A stretch of 64,000 nt of DNA, from assembly GCA_022846095.1 (NCBI GenBank), contig AP025583.1, positions 4,241,279 through 4,305,278 of the forward strand, written 5' to 3'. Positions 39,412 through 47,334 of this stretch are shown here, piece after piece. The notes under the pieces are model-generated. The model searched no databases. It was not told where the DNA came from and saw only the letters and a program-made list of their open reading frames with translations. Each line of letters begins with the position of its first letter. Within the stretch, counting starts at the first letter, position 1. Source of the stretch: Oscillospiraceae bacterium. GTDB taxonomy: Bacteria > Bacillota > Clostridia > Oscillospirales > Oscillospiraceae. A program made the translations under genes and the position numbers.

Positions 39412-40236
39412 TCAGTTCTCCTTTTTCGCGCGCCTGAGGCGCTCCTTTAATTGCTCCAGCGCCGCGCCGTGGCGGGTGGATTTCATATGGGGGAAGGCCT
39501 TCAGCAGACGGCCCTGGCCGAAGGGGCGGTGGGAGAGCAGCTCGCTGCGCCGCGCCTCCAGCGCGGCCTTCTTTTCCTCCAGGGCGGCCCGGCGCTCCTC
39601 CAGATCCCCCTTGAGGGCCTCCCCCTTCTCGGTGAGCGTAAGGGTGGCCTCCGCCAGGTTCTCCCCCAGGCTGTCGCTGAGCTCGTGGATTTTGGCGGCC
39701 AGCTCGTCAATCTGCCGCAGGCGCCGGTTGAGCTTGGCAATGGTGGCCACGGTGGCCCCAAGATCGGCCAGGATCAGCGCGGTGAACACCCCCAGCAGCA
39801 CCAGGCCCAGGGTGTGGGGGATGTGCCCCACCAGAGAGGCAACCATGGGGTGGATCACGTCCATGATCAGCAGGCAGGCCAGGCCCCACAGCAGGGAGAA
39901 GAGCAGGCAGACATAGCCGTTGAGATTGAAGGGCATCTCGGCGTAGTCCCACCACTTCTGGTGGAAGGCCTTCTCCAGCACGAAGCCGGTGATCCACTCC
40001 AGCGCGCTGGTGAGAATTACCGAGCACAGGAAGAGCAGGAACACGTTTTCCCGCACCGGGGTCAGCAGGCCCACCACCACGACCACCCCAAAGCCGTAGA
40101 TGGGGCAGACCGGGCCGTTGAGGAAGCCCCGGTTGACAAATTTGCCGTCCTTGGCGGCGGCGAAGCAGACCTCGCAGCACCAGCCCAGAAAGGCGTAGAG
40201 GAAGAAGTACCACGCGAAGCTATAAACCGTTTCCAT
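39412..40236 (-). CDS. CmpB-like membrane protein with a coiled-coil tail
   Basis: This 274-residue protein has about five membrane segments in the first 165 residues (AWYFFLYAFLGWCCEVCFAA, then NRGFLNGPVCPIYGFG and WWDYAEMPFNLNGYVCLLFS), typical of PF06541. A charged coiled coil follows, with repeated EERRAALEEKKAALEARRSE. It is a paralog of the gene at 17504, which lacks the coiled coil. The role of the family is unknown. It is in a minus-strand operon-like run with short gaps. Confidence 0.85.
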   Translation of the reverse strand: METVYSFAWYFFLYAFLGWCCEVCFAAAKDGKFVNRGFLNGPVCPIYGFGVVVVVGLLTPVRENVFLLFLCSVILTSALEWITGFVLEKAFHQKWWDYAEMPFNLNGYVCLLFSLLWGLACLLIMDVIHPMVASLVGHIPHTLGLVLLGVFTALILADLGATVATIAKLNRRLRQIDELAAKIHELSDSLGENLAEATLTLTEKGEALKGDLEERRAALEEKKAALEARRSELLSHRPFGQGRLLKAFPHMKSTRHGAALEQLKERLRRAKKEN

Positions 40237-40278
40237 CCGTTACTCCTCGATTCAGGCCTGCACAGGGCAAGCCCGTTC

Positions 40279-40896
40279 TTATGTCCCGTCCTCAAACCCG
40301 CGCAGCATCTCTTTTATCCGGGAGAGCAGGGCGGGGTACGACACTGTTTGGAAGTCGGTGGTGTCGACCCGGAGGGTACTGCCGCCGCCGTCGAAGTTGA
40401 CCATACCCCGCGCTTCCATAGCGGCGAGAAATTGGGCGCACGTCGTCCGGGGCGGCTCCGGCTCGCCGCCGGGTCGCTCGGGGTATTGGGTGTTCACCAC
40501 GTGGCCCCGGTGCCGCCCGGGCGAGCGGTCACGGGCGGCGAACCGCCCGTAGATCACCTGGGGATCCCCCGTGAAGAGCACGGTCAGCACCCTGCAGCCG
40601 TGCTTCTCCGCCAGTGCCCGGAGCCCCGGCTTCGATTGTGTTTCAAAATTGTTTTCCAGAATAACGGGCGTACCGGCGCTCAGGCAGCTGTCGGCGAAGT
40701 CGTACATGATTTGCATAGCCGCCGCGCCCAGCTTTACCTTTTCCGCCCGGCTCCGAAAGCCCACCGCGTCGTAAAGGCGCTCCTTCACAAAATCCTTGGA
40801 CACCATGGGGACATGCAGGTGGGCGCTCAGATAGCTTGCAAACGTGGTTTTCCCGGTCGCCGGCATCCCGGCGACCAGAATTAAACAGTTATCCAT
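40279..40896 (-). CDS. P-loop kinase (AAA_33 / zeta-like)
   Basis: This 205-residue protein has a Walker A loop LVAGMPATGKTTFASYL and a lid-type arginine region (RFAARDRSPGRHRGH). The middle segment VILENNFETQSKPGLRALAE fits small-molecule or nucleotide kinases of the AAA_33 group, which includes zeta toxins and chloramphenicol phosphotransferase-like enzymes. No antitoxin is adjacent. It lies 15 bases after a GNAT gene, so an antibiotic-modification or metabolite-repair role is possible. The substrate is unknown. Confidence 0.78.
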   Translation of the reverse strand: MDNCLILVAGMPATGKTTFASYLSAHLHVPMVSKDFVKERLYDAVGFRSRAEKVKLGAAAMQIMYDFADSCLSAGTPVILENNFETQSKPGLRALAEKHGCRVLTVLFTGDPQVIYGRFAARDRSPGRHRGHVVNTQYPERPGGEPEPPRTTCAQFLAAMEARGMVNFDGGGSTLRVDTTDFQTVSYPALLSRIKEMLRGFEDGT

Positions 40897-40911
40897 CGTT
40901 ACCCCCAGCCC

Positions 40912-41439
40912 TCAGAGCACCCGCTCATAGAGCTCGAACCAGTCCAGGCCGTACGCCCCCAGCCCCAGATCCACCGTGCCGATATACCGGAAGCCGCACT
41001 TTTTGTACAGGGCGATGGCGGGCTCGTTCCCCTGGGTGACGCCCAGGCGGACCGCCCGCGCCCCGTTTTCCCGGCAGAAGGCGAGTATGCGCTCCACCAG
41101 CGCCGTGCCCGTCCCCCGGCCCAAGGCATCGGGGTGGACGGCCAGGGTGTAGATCACGAAGACCTCCTCGTCCCCGCAGTCCACCTGCCACCTGGCCGCG
41201 CGGTACGCGGGCTCCGGCTCGTGGCTGAGGATGGCGGTGGCGACGATGCGCCCGCCCTGCCGGGCCACGTACAGGCAGTGTTCCGCGATCCCGTCCGCCG
41301 CCGTCCGGCGCGCGGGGTAGGCGCCCTTCGTCCACCCCGGGTAGTTGACGCCCTGCGCCAGGTGGTCGTTCACCGCGTCGTACAGGGCCTCCAGCTCGTC
41401 CAGGTCGCCGGGCCCGCCCGGCTCAAAGGTAAGCTCCAT
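40912..41439 (-). CDS. GNAT family N-acetyltransferase
   Basis: This 175-residue protein moves an acetyl group from acetyl-CoA to an amine. The CoA loop is LAVHPDALGRGTGTALVERI near residue 110, and the end AIALYKKCGFRYIGTVDLGL is the usual C-terminal GNAT part. I use ATG 41439 after GGAGAGGAGACGG; the frame extends back without a site. It heads the minus-strand row and diverges from ylmH. Confidence 0.9.
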   Translation of the reverse strand: MELTFEPGGPGDLDELEALYDAVNDHLAQGVNYPGWTKGAYPARRTAADGIAEHCLYVARQGGRIVATAILSHEPEPAYRAARWQVDCGDEEVFVIYTLAVHPDALGRGTGTALVERILAFCRENGARAVRLGVTQGNEPAIALYKKCGFRYIGTVDLGLGAYGLDWFELYERVL

Positions 41440-41576
41440 CCGTCCGTCTCCTCTCCGCGTGCGCGGGATTGAGTCTCCATTGTACCGCTTCGCGGGGCCT
41501 TTTTCAAGCCGTCCGCCGTTTGCATCCGGGCAAAAACCATGGTATACTTGCTCCACCAAAGGGAAGGGAGATCTCC

Positions 41577-42374
41577 ATGACCAAGACCGAACTTATCTCC
41601 AAGCTGGCCCGGGACGGGGACGAGCGCCTGCTGCTGGCCCGGGCGCTGGACAAGCTGGAGCTGTGCCGCCAGCGCAGCATCCCGGCCCACACGGGCTTCC
41701 TCTCCCCCCAGGAGCGGGTGGGCGTGGAGGCCCTGATCCGCGCCTCGGGCAGCCCGCCCCACGTGTTTTTCGGGGGCTACGAGGGGGCGGAGCGGACGAT
41801 CTGCGCCTTCCTCCCCGACTGGATGGAGCCGGAGGACTTCACGCTGGGCGCCGACTGCCCCGTCTGCGCGGTGCGCTGCACCTGGCCGGAGGGGGAGGGG
41901 CTGACCCACCGGGACTTTTTGGGCGCGGCCCTGGGCCTGGGCATTACCCGGGAAAAGCTGGGGGACATCCTGGTGGGCGCGGGGGTGTGTGATCTGCTGG
42001 TGCTGCGGGAGCTGGAGGACTTCCTCCTCCAGAGCCTGGACGGGGCCGGGCGGGTGAAGCTCAAGCGCCGCGCAATGCCCCTGGACGAGCTGGCGCCCCC
42101 TCAGGTACAGGTGAAGCTGGTGCGGGACACGGTGGCCACCCTGCGGCTGGACGCGGTGGCGGCCTCGGCCTTCAGCCTCTCCCGGGGCAAGGCGGCGGAC
42201 CTGATCGCCTCCGGCAAGGTGCAGCTCAACTACCGGGAGTGCGTCAAGCCCGACCGCCCCGTGGCCGAGGGGGACGTGATCTCCTGCCGGGGGCTGGGCA
42301 AGTGCGCGGTGAAGGAGGCCGGGAAGCTGTCCAAAAAAGGCCGGATTATGATTGTATTGGAGCGATACGTCTGA
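41577..42374 (+). CDS. ylmH: YlmH-like S4 domain RNA-binding protein
   Basis: This 265-residue protein has the YlmH layout: an N-terminal part with FLSPQERVGVEALI and VFFGGYEGAERTICAFLPDW, a middle domain with GLGITREKLGDILV near residue 130, and a C-terminal S4 RNA-binding domain (VAASAFSLSRGKAADLIASG then GDVISCRGLGK). In most Firmicutes ylmH lies next to divIVA; here it is about 40 kb away. The B. subtilis protein binds ribosomal complexes in a rescue pathway. ATG 41577 follows GGGAAGGGAG. Its stop overlaps the next start (TGATG). Confidence 0.92.
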   Translation: MTKTELISKLARDGDERLLLARALDKLELCRQRSIPAHTGFLSPQERVGVEALIRASGSPPHVFFGGYEGAERTICAFLPDWMEPEDFTLGADCPVCAVRCTWPEGEGLTHRDFLGAALGLGITREKLGDILVGAGVCDLLVLRELEDFLLQSLDGAGRVKLKRRAMPLDELAPPQVQVKLVRDTVATLRLDAVAASAFSLSRGKAADLIASGKVQLNYRECVKPDRPVAEGDVISCRGLGKCAVKEAGKLSKKGRIMIVLERYV

Positions 42375-42583
42375 TGAAACAGGAAAAGATCGACCGCATC
42401 AACGAGCTGGCCCGCAAGGCCAAGACCCCGGAGGGCCTGACCCAGGCGGAGCAGGACGAGCGCGCCGCCCTGCGTCTGGAGTACGTGGCCGCCTTCCGCA
42501 AAAACCTGGTGGCCCAGCTGGAAAACACCGTAATCGTGGAGCCGGACGGCACCAAGCACCGTCTGCCCCGGAAGGAGGAGTAA
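42374..42583 (+). CDS. DUF896 (YnzC-like) protein
   Basis: This 69-residue protein reads KIDRINELARKAKTPEGLTQ then EQDERAALRLEYVAAFRKNL, the DUF896 signature. It is a small helical hairpin of unknown function; in B. subtilis the ynzC/yneB region is SOS-linked, but I see no LexA box here. The start overlaps the ylmH stop, so it is translated in coupling with ylmH. Confidence 0.92.
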   Translation: MKQEKIDRINELARKAKTPEGLTQAEQDERAALRLEYVAAFRKNLVAQLENTVIVEPDGTKHRLPRKEE

Positions 42584-42587
42584 AACC

Positions 42588-43826
42588 ATGGCCTATACCA
42601 CGGAAAACACCCTGGAAAAGCGCCTGGCCCGCGTGGATGCGGCGGTGGCGCTGGGGGAGGGGGACCGGGTGCCCTTCGCGCCCAAATTCGCCATGGCCTA
42701 CGCCGAGGCGGCGGGGGTAAACCGCTACGACGCCCTCAACGACCCCCGGAACCTGATGCGCGGCGTGGAGCAGGTTTTGAAGCGCTACGAGCCCGACCTC
42801 TTCTGGGGCTCGGCGGGCTACCCCATCCCGGTGATGGAGACCCTGGGCACCACCGCCATCCAGTGGCCGGGCGCCACCTGCGGCCTGGGCCTGGACCGGG
42901 GCTTTCAGATCGTGGACGAGTGCTACATGGAGGAGGAGGAGTACGACGAGTTCCTCCGAAACCCCGCCCACTTCTTCATGACCAAGGTCTTTCCCCGCAA
43001 GCACAAGAAGCTGGCGGGCCTGGCCAAGCTCTCCTTCAACAACGTGGTGGAGTTCGGCCACTTCGCCTCCATGCAGGCCTTCGCCGACCCCGAGGCGCGC
43101 CAGGCCCTGATGAGCCTGATGTTCGCCGGGGAGCAGGCGGCCCAGTGGCAGGCCGCCGGGCGGGAGCTCCAGGCGCTGGCCCTCTCGCTCCAGACCCCCC
43201 TGGGCGGCGTGGTGGGGCAGAACGCCCCCTACGACATGCTGGCCGACAACGTGCGGGGCTTCCTCAACGTGCCTATGGACGTGATTGAGCTGCCGGACAA
43301 GGTGCTGGCCGCCATCGACGTGATGACGGAATTTGCCCTGGAGAACGTGCGGGCCTTCAAGGCCGTGGGCTCCAAGTACTGCTTCATGCCCCTGCACGGC
43401 GGCACCGACGACTTCATGAGCAACGAGACCTACGCCCGGTTCTACTGGCCCTCCCTGCGCAGGGTCATCGGGGAGATCATCGACTGCGGCATGATCCCCT
43501 ACATCTTCTTCGAGGGCAAGTACAACAGCCGCCTGGAGATCCTGCGGGACGTGCCCCCCGGCAAGTGCATCTATATGTTCGAGCAGGTGGATTTGAAGCG
43601 GGCCAAGCAGGTGCTGGGGGACACCGCGTGCATCACGGGCAACCTGCCCACCTCGCTGCTGGCCTTCGGCAAGGCGCAGGAGGTGGCGGACGAGACGAAG
43701 CGCCTGCTGGACGACTGCGCCTCCAGCGGCGGCTTCATCATGGACTGCTCCATCGTGCTGGACCACTACAACCAGGAGAACCTGGACGCCTGGGCCCAGA
43801 CCACCCGCGAATACGGAAGGTATTAA
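42588..43826 (+). CDS. Uroporphyrinogen decarboxylase-fold protein (MtaA/UroD-like)
   Basis: This 412-residue protein has the UroD barrel pattern with DRVPFAPKFAMAYAEAAGVN near the start, GSKYCFMPLHGGTDDFMSN near residue 268 and CITGNLPTSLLAFGKAQEV near residue 350. In clostridia such UroD-like proteins are often methyltransferases working with corrinoid proteins, though true heme decarboxylases are also in the fold. No corrinoid protein, activator or hem gene lies nearby, so the substrate is open. It begins 4 bases after DUF896 in the ylmH operon. Confidence 0.8.
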   Translation: MAYTTENTLEKRLARVDAAVALGEGDRVPFAPKFAMAYAEAAGVNRYDALNDPRNLMRGVEQVLKRYEPDLFWGSAGYPIPVMETLGTTAIQWPGATCGLGLDRGFQIVDECYMEEEEYDEFLRNPAHFFMTKVFPRKHKKLAGLAKLSFNNVVEFGHFASMQAFADPEARQALMSLMFAGEQAAQWQAAGRELQALALSLQTPLGGVVGQNAPYDMLADNVRGFLNVPMDVIELPDKVLAAIDVMTEFALENVRAFKAVGSKYCFMPLHGGTDDFMSNETYARFYWPSLRRVIGEIIDCGMIPYIFFEGKYNSRLEILRDVPPGKCIYMFEQVDLKRAKQVLGDTACITGNLPTSLLAFGKAQEVADETKRLLDDCASSGGFIMDCSIVLDHYNQENLDAWAQTTREYGRY

Positions 43827-43847
43827 ACCCGCCCGGTTTCACAAAAG

Positions 43848-44020
43848 ACGCGGCTAAGGCGGATAAGGCGCCCTGAGTAGGCGGGCGATTCGTGAATCGC
43901 CCCTACAGGCTTGGAGCGGCGGGCCGATGTGGGCATCGGCCCCTACAGTACGGGGATGGGACGGATTGCCGCGTCGGCCCCGCAGGGCCTCCTCGCAATG
44001 ACAGGCCGCCTTATCCGCCT
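43848..44020. repeat. Composite intergenic repeat, modules B and A
   Basis: It begins with GGCTAAGGCGGATAAGGCG, followed by the palindrome module GGGCGATTCGTGAATCGCCC, GGGCCGATGTGGGCATCGGC and GGATTGCCGCGTCGGCCCCG...CGCAATGACAGG. It ends GCCGCCTTATCCGCC. The long module is missing. No gene is supported in 43827-44126. Confidence 0.82.
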
Positions 44021-44060
44021 AATTTGCAACAGCTGTGCCTGCATCCTGCACTGACAGACT

Positions 44061-44097
44061 GAAACGCGCCGCCCGGGGGCCCGGGCGGCGCGTTTCT
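44061..44097 (-). terminator. Hairpin after the cupin gene
   Basis: A 16-bp GC-rich stem (AAACGCGCCGCCCGGG with its complement, 44061-44095) would end the minus-strand cupin operon; the T-run (GTTTCAG) is weak. Confidence 0.6.
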
Positions 44098-44126
44098 CTG
44101 CAAACTGCGGCACTGCACCCCCGCGC

Positions 44127-44456
44127 CTACTGCCGGGGCACCACGGCGAAAAACACCAGATCCTCCGCGCCGTCGTTGATGAGGCTGTGGGCGTGCCCCT
44201 TGGGGCAGTAGTGGCACGCGCCGGGCGCGAGCCGCTCCTCCCCGCCGTCGTAGAGGGCCTTGCCGGCGCCGTCCAGCACGTAGACGATCTCGCTGCCCGC
44301 GTCGTGGGTATGCAGGCCGATGGACGCGCCCGGCTCCAGCCGGCCCAGCATGATGCGGCCCAGCTCGTCCGCGTGCATTTTGGCGTGCACCTCTTTTTCC
44401 CCGCCGTAAAAGTGCTCGATTACGGTCTCCTCCATGCCCTGGAAGTCAAGTTTCAT
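44127..44456 (-). CDS. Cupin domain protein
   Basis: This 109-residue single-domain cupin has motif 1 GLHTHDAGSEIVYVLDGAGK (two His, Glu) and motif 2 GACHYCPKGHAHSLIN, a metal-binding beta barrel. The small size suggests a binding or sugar/metabolite isomerase role rather than a large enzyme. ATG 44456 overlaps the end of the GNAT gene by 11 bases, so the two are co-translated. The function is not assigned. Confidence 0.88.
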   Translation of the reverse strand: MKLDFQGMEETVIEHFYGGEKEVHAKMHADELGRIMLGRLEPGASIGLHTHDAGSEIVYVLDGAGKALYDGGEERLAPGACHYCPKGHAHSLINDGAEDLVFFAVVPRQ

Positions 44457-44970
44457 CCCCGTATCCCTCCGCTTTCCCAATGTATTTCCGCATTTTAACG
44501 CACGCCAGGCGCATCCCGTTCTCCTCCACCGTAAATGCCCCGGCCGGTTCAAAGCCATGGGCGGCGTAGAAGCGGACCGCCCCGGTGTTCCCGCTGAGGG
44601 CCTCCAGGGTACACCATTTGAAACCCTGCGCGCGCATCTCCCGCTCCACAGCGGCGTACAGGCCGTGCCCCACGCCCCGGCCAACGGCCCCGGGCAGCAG
44701 GTAAATTGCGTGGAAGTCCGCCTCCCCCGGCGCCTCGCCCGCCCCATAGACGGCGGCGCCCACAAGCTCCCCCGCCTCCAGGGCCAGGACGCAGGTGTCC
44801 CCCCGGGCGTACCCATCCCGCAGGATGGGCGCCCAGTGGTCCTCCGCAAGGCCGTCCAGGTAGGCGTCGTCCATCAGCCCCCGGTAGGCCGCCCGGTAGC
44901 TCCGGCCCAGCACCCGCGCGGCGGCGTCCAGCTCCGCCGCGCCGGCAACCCGGTATTGAAGCGCATCCAC
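44446..44970 (-). CDS. GNAT family N-acetyltransferase
   Basis: This 174-residue GNAT protein has the CoA loop IYLLPGAVGRGVGHGLYAAV near residue 90 and the usual NTGAVRFYAAHGFEPAGAFT part near residue 130. N-terminal VAGAAELDAAARVLGRSYRA is typical of small-molecule acetyltransferases. It lies between a membrane protein and a cupin in one minus-strand group. The substrate is unknown. Confidence 0.9.
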   Translation of the reverse strand: MDALQYRVAGAAELDAAARVLGRSYRAAYRGLMDDAYLDGLAEDHWAPILRDGYARGDTCVLALEAGELVGAAVYGAGEAPGEADFHAIYLLPGAVGRGVGHGLYAAVEREMRAQGFKWCTLEALSGNTGAVRFYAAHGFEPAGAFTVEENGMRLACVKMRKYIGKAEGYGDET

Positions 44971-44974
44971 CGGA

Positions 44975-45337
44975 CTACCGCCGGGCCGCCAGGGCGTACA
45001 CCCCGGCGAATACCGCGCTCACCCCCACCAGAAAGACCGCCAGGTTGACGGGGGTGAAGTTGACGGTATTGGAGACCTCGCCGAACTCCAGGGCGTACCG
45101 CCCCGCCACCCCCGCCGCCAGGCAGACCAGCCCCAGGCCCCAGGCCTTCCAGACGCAGCGGTCCATCAGCGCGGCGAGGATAACCGCCATAATCACGATG
45201 CCGATCAGCAGGATGGCCGCCTGCTGCACGTCGGCGCGCAGGGGGAAGCTGAAGCAGCCCGAAAAAATCAGGTAGATGATCTCCAGCGCCCAGAACAGCC
45301 CCGGCCTGCGCCGCACATTTCTCCGCATTTCCTTCAC
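44975..45337 (-). CDS. Small four-helix membrane protein
   Basis: This 120-residue protein has about four hydrophobic stretches (LFWALEIIYLIFSGC, AILLIGIVIMAVILAA, GLGLVCLAAGVAG, LAVFLVGVSAVFAGVYAL) after the basic start MKEMRRNVRRRPG. I choose GTG 45337, 9 bases after AAAGGGAG; the frame opens further upstream to 45382 without a good site. It ends 4 bases before the GNAT gene. I recognise no family. Confidence 0.68.
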   Translation of the reverse strand: MKEMRRNVRRRPGLFWALEIIYLIFSGCFSFPLRADVQQAAILLIGIVIMAVILAALMDRCVWKAWGLGLVCLAAGVAGRYALEFGEVSNTVNFTPVNLAVFLVGVSAVFAGVYALAARR

Positions 45338-45409
45338 GATCCACGGCTCCCTTTGTCTGTTTTCTGCAAACCAGCATACCATACCGGCCCTATTTCGTCC
45401 AACTTTTTC

Positions 45410-45438
45410 TTGCCTATGCCCCGCAAGCTGGATATAAT
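45410..45438 (+). promoter_or_regulatory. Promoter of the CofE-like gene
   Basis: TTGCCT (45410-45415), 17 bases, TATAAT (45433-45438). Confidence 0.7.
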
Positions 45439-45482
45439 AAGGTGATTATACCAAAATACCGTAGCAAGGAAGGGAATTCGGC

Positions 45483-46184
45483 ATGGAGTTTCACGCCAAC
45501 GAGGGAAAGAGCGTCACCATAGAGGCTATGGGCAGGACCTGGGCCCGCCACGCCATCGCCACCCACTTCGTCCAGGTGGGGGAGAGCTACATCGACCTGA
45601 TGCAACAGTACGTCCTGCCCCACTACCAGTCCGGGGACATCGTGTCCATGAGCGAGAAGGTCATCGCCATGTGCCAGGGCCGGGTGGTCACGGAGGAGCA
45701 GGTGAAGCCCGGCTTCTGGGCCAAGCTCCTCTCCCGCTTCGTGCACCAGACCGCCGCCGGCCCCGGCATGGGCCTGCCGGTGAAGATGCAGTTCGCCATC
45801 AACGTGTGCGGCCTGCCCCGGGTGCTCTGGGCGGCCTTCCGCTCGGCGGTGGACAAGCTGCGGGGCGTGCACGGCACCTTTTACGACGTGCTTGGCCAGG
45901 AGGTCTCCGGCCTGGACGGCTTCTACGGCCACGAGATCCCGGAGTACGAGCACATGGGGGTGCGCATCCCCTCCGACCCCGCCGGTGTGTGCGACGAGAT
46001 CTTTGAAAAGACCGGGGTGGTGTCCATGATCGTGGACGCCAACGACCTGAATGTGGAGATGCTGGGCCACTGCTCCCAGCTCAAGGAGAGCGACGAGGCG
46101 CTGCTGGGCCTTATCCGGGACAACCCCGCGGGGCAGGACCGGCAGCTCACCCCCTTCATCCTCATCCGGGAGGTCAAGGAGTAG
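45483..46184 (+). CDS. F420-0:gamma-glutamyl ligase-like protein (CofE-like)
   Basis: This 233-residue protein resembles the CofE domain: SGDIVSMSEKVIAMCQGRVV near residue 50 and SMIVDANDLNVEMLGHC near residue 185 match the metal and GTP-site regions of the family. True CofE adds glutamate to coenzyme F420, but clostridia of this kind are not known to make F420, and no other cof gene is nearby. It probably ligates glutamate to another substrate. ATG 45483 follows AAGGAAGGG. Confidence 0.75.
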   Translation: MEFHANEGKSVTIEAMGRTWARHAIATHFVQVGESYIDLMQQYVLPHYQSGDIVSMSEKVIAMCQGRVVTEEQVKPGFWAKLLSRFVHQTAAGPGMGLPVKMQFAINVCGLPRVLWAAFRSAVDKLRGVHGTFYDVLGQEVSGLDGFYGHEIPEYEHMGVRIPSDPAGVCDEIFEKTGVVSMIVDANDLNVEMLGHCSQLKESDEALLGLIRDNPAGQDRQLTPFILIREVKE

Positions 46185-46265
46185 CCCGACGGGGCGCGCG
46201 TGGACCACGCGCGCCCCGTTTTTGTATTTTTAACCCCAAAACCCGCAAGTCTACCAGTTAAGCCC

Positions 46266-46294
46266 TTGTTTTCAGGAAGAATATCTGATATAAT
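46266..46294 (+). promoter_or_regulatory. Promoter of the phosphate acyltransferase gene
   Basis: TTGTTT (46266-46271), 17 bases, TATAAT (46289-46294), 64 bases before the ATG. Confidence 0.7.
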
Positions 46295-46357
46295 GACTAC
46301 ACTTTTGTGGCGTTCCCCCGCACACCAAGATTACGAGGAAAGAAGTGGCATAAAGCG

Positions 46358-47287
46358 ATGGAATTGCAGAATTTTGACAATATTTTGGCCCGCGTGCCCA
46401 AAATGCCCCGCCCCATGCGGGTCATCCTCGCCGGCTCCGACGGCGAGAATATGCTCCGCGGCCTGTTCCAGGCCCAGAAGGAGGGCTTCGTGCAGCCCGT
46501 GCTGGTGGGCGACCGCGCCCGCACCCTGGTGCAGCTGGAGAAGCTGGGCCTGGAGCACGAGCCCTACACCATGGTGGACACCCCTCCCGGGCACAACGTG
46601 ACCCAGGCGGCCATCGACATCATCCACGCCGGGGACGGGGACGTGCTCATGCGCGGCAACCTGCCCACCCGGGACTTCCTCATGCCGGTGCTGGACGGGA
46701 AGAACGGCCTGCGCACCCAGCGGCTGATGAGCCATGTGTCCCTGGCCTCCATCCCCGAGTACCCCAAGCTGCTGGCCCTGTCGGACATGACGGTCATCGT
46801 CAATCCCAACCCCATGCAGAAGAAGGCCATCATCAAGAACATGGCCGACGCCCTTAAGGCCTTCGGCTACGAAAATCCCAAGCTGGCCCTGATGGCCCTG
46901 GTGGAGAACGTGAACTTCCACATGCCCGACACCATCGAGGCCCAGCGCCTGGTAGCCGAGCAGAAGCAGAAGCCCTTCGCGGACTGCGAGCTGTGGGGCC
47001 CCATCTCCTACGACCTCATCGTCAGCCAGGAGGCCTGCCGCCTGAAGAACTACGACTGCCCCTGGGCGGGCGGCGGGTTCGACGGCATCGTGGCCCAGGA
47101 CCTGATCGCGGCCAACACCCTGGTGAAGAGCTGGCTGATCCACGCCCACGCCGTCACCTGCGGCGCGGTGGTTGGGGCCAAGGTGCCCATCGCCCTGACC
47201 TCCCGCAGCGCCAACGAGGAGGAGACCTTCCTCTCCCTGGTGTTCTGCGCGGTGCTGGCCGAGTGGCGCAAGACCCAGCAGAACTAA
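46358..47287 (+). CDS. Phosphate butyryltransferase-like (PTA/PTB family) acyltransferase
   Basis: This 309-residue enzyme transfers an acyl group between CoA and phosphate. Family marks are RPMRVILAGSDGENMLRGLF near residue 20, GDVLMRGNLPTRDFL near residue 95 and VVGAKVPIALTSRSANEEE at the end, which form the CoA and phosphate sites. The HVSLASIPEYPKLLALSDM segment agrees with PTB rather than Pta. Butyrate or branched-chain acyl phosphate formation is likely, but no butyrate kinase gene is beside it. ATG 46358 follows GAAAGAAG. Confidence 0.85.
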   Translation: MELQNFDNILARVPKMPRPMRVILAGSDGENMLRGLFQAQKEGFVQPVLVGDRARTLVQLEKLGLEHEPYTMVDTPPGHNVTQAAIDIIHAGDGDVLMRGNLPTRDFLMPVLDGKNGLRTQRLMSHVSLASIPEYPKLLALSDMTVIVNPNPMQKKAIIKNMADALKAFGYENPKLALMALVENVNFHMPDTIEAQRLVAEQKQKPFADCELWGPISYDLIVSQEACRLKNYDCPWAGGGFDGIVAQDLIAANTLVKSWLIHAHAVTCGAVVGAKVPIALTSRSANEEETFLSLVFCAVLAEWRKTQQN

Positions 47288-47300
47288 ATTTAGACAACAG

Positions 47301-47328
47301 CGGCGCGGCGGGTAAACCCGCCGCGCCG
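47301..47328. terminator. Hairpin between convergent genes
   Basis: A 12-bp stem CGGCGCGGCGGG with its complement (loop TAAA), without a T-run, lies between the acyltransferase and the MerR gene. Confidence 0.45.
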
Positions 47329-47334
47329 CCGCCG

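Noticed and set aside
40279-40896. Calling the P-loop protein a zeta toxin
   Set aside because: No epsilon-type antitoxin is adjacent and the motif match is shared with many harmless small-molecule kinases.
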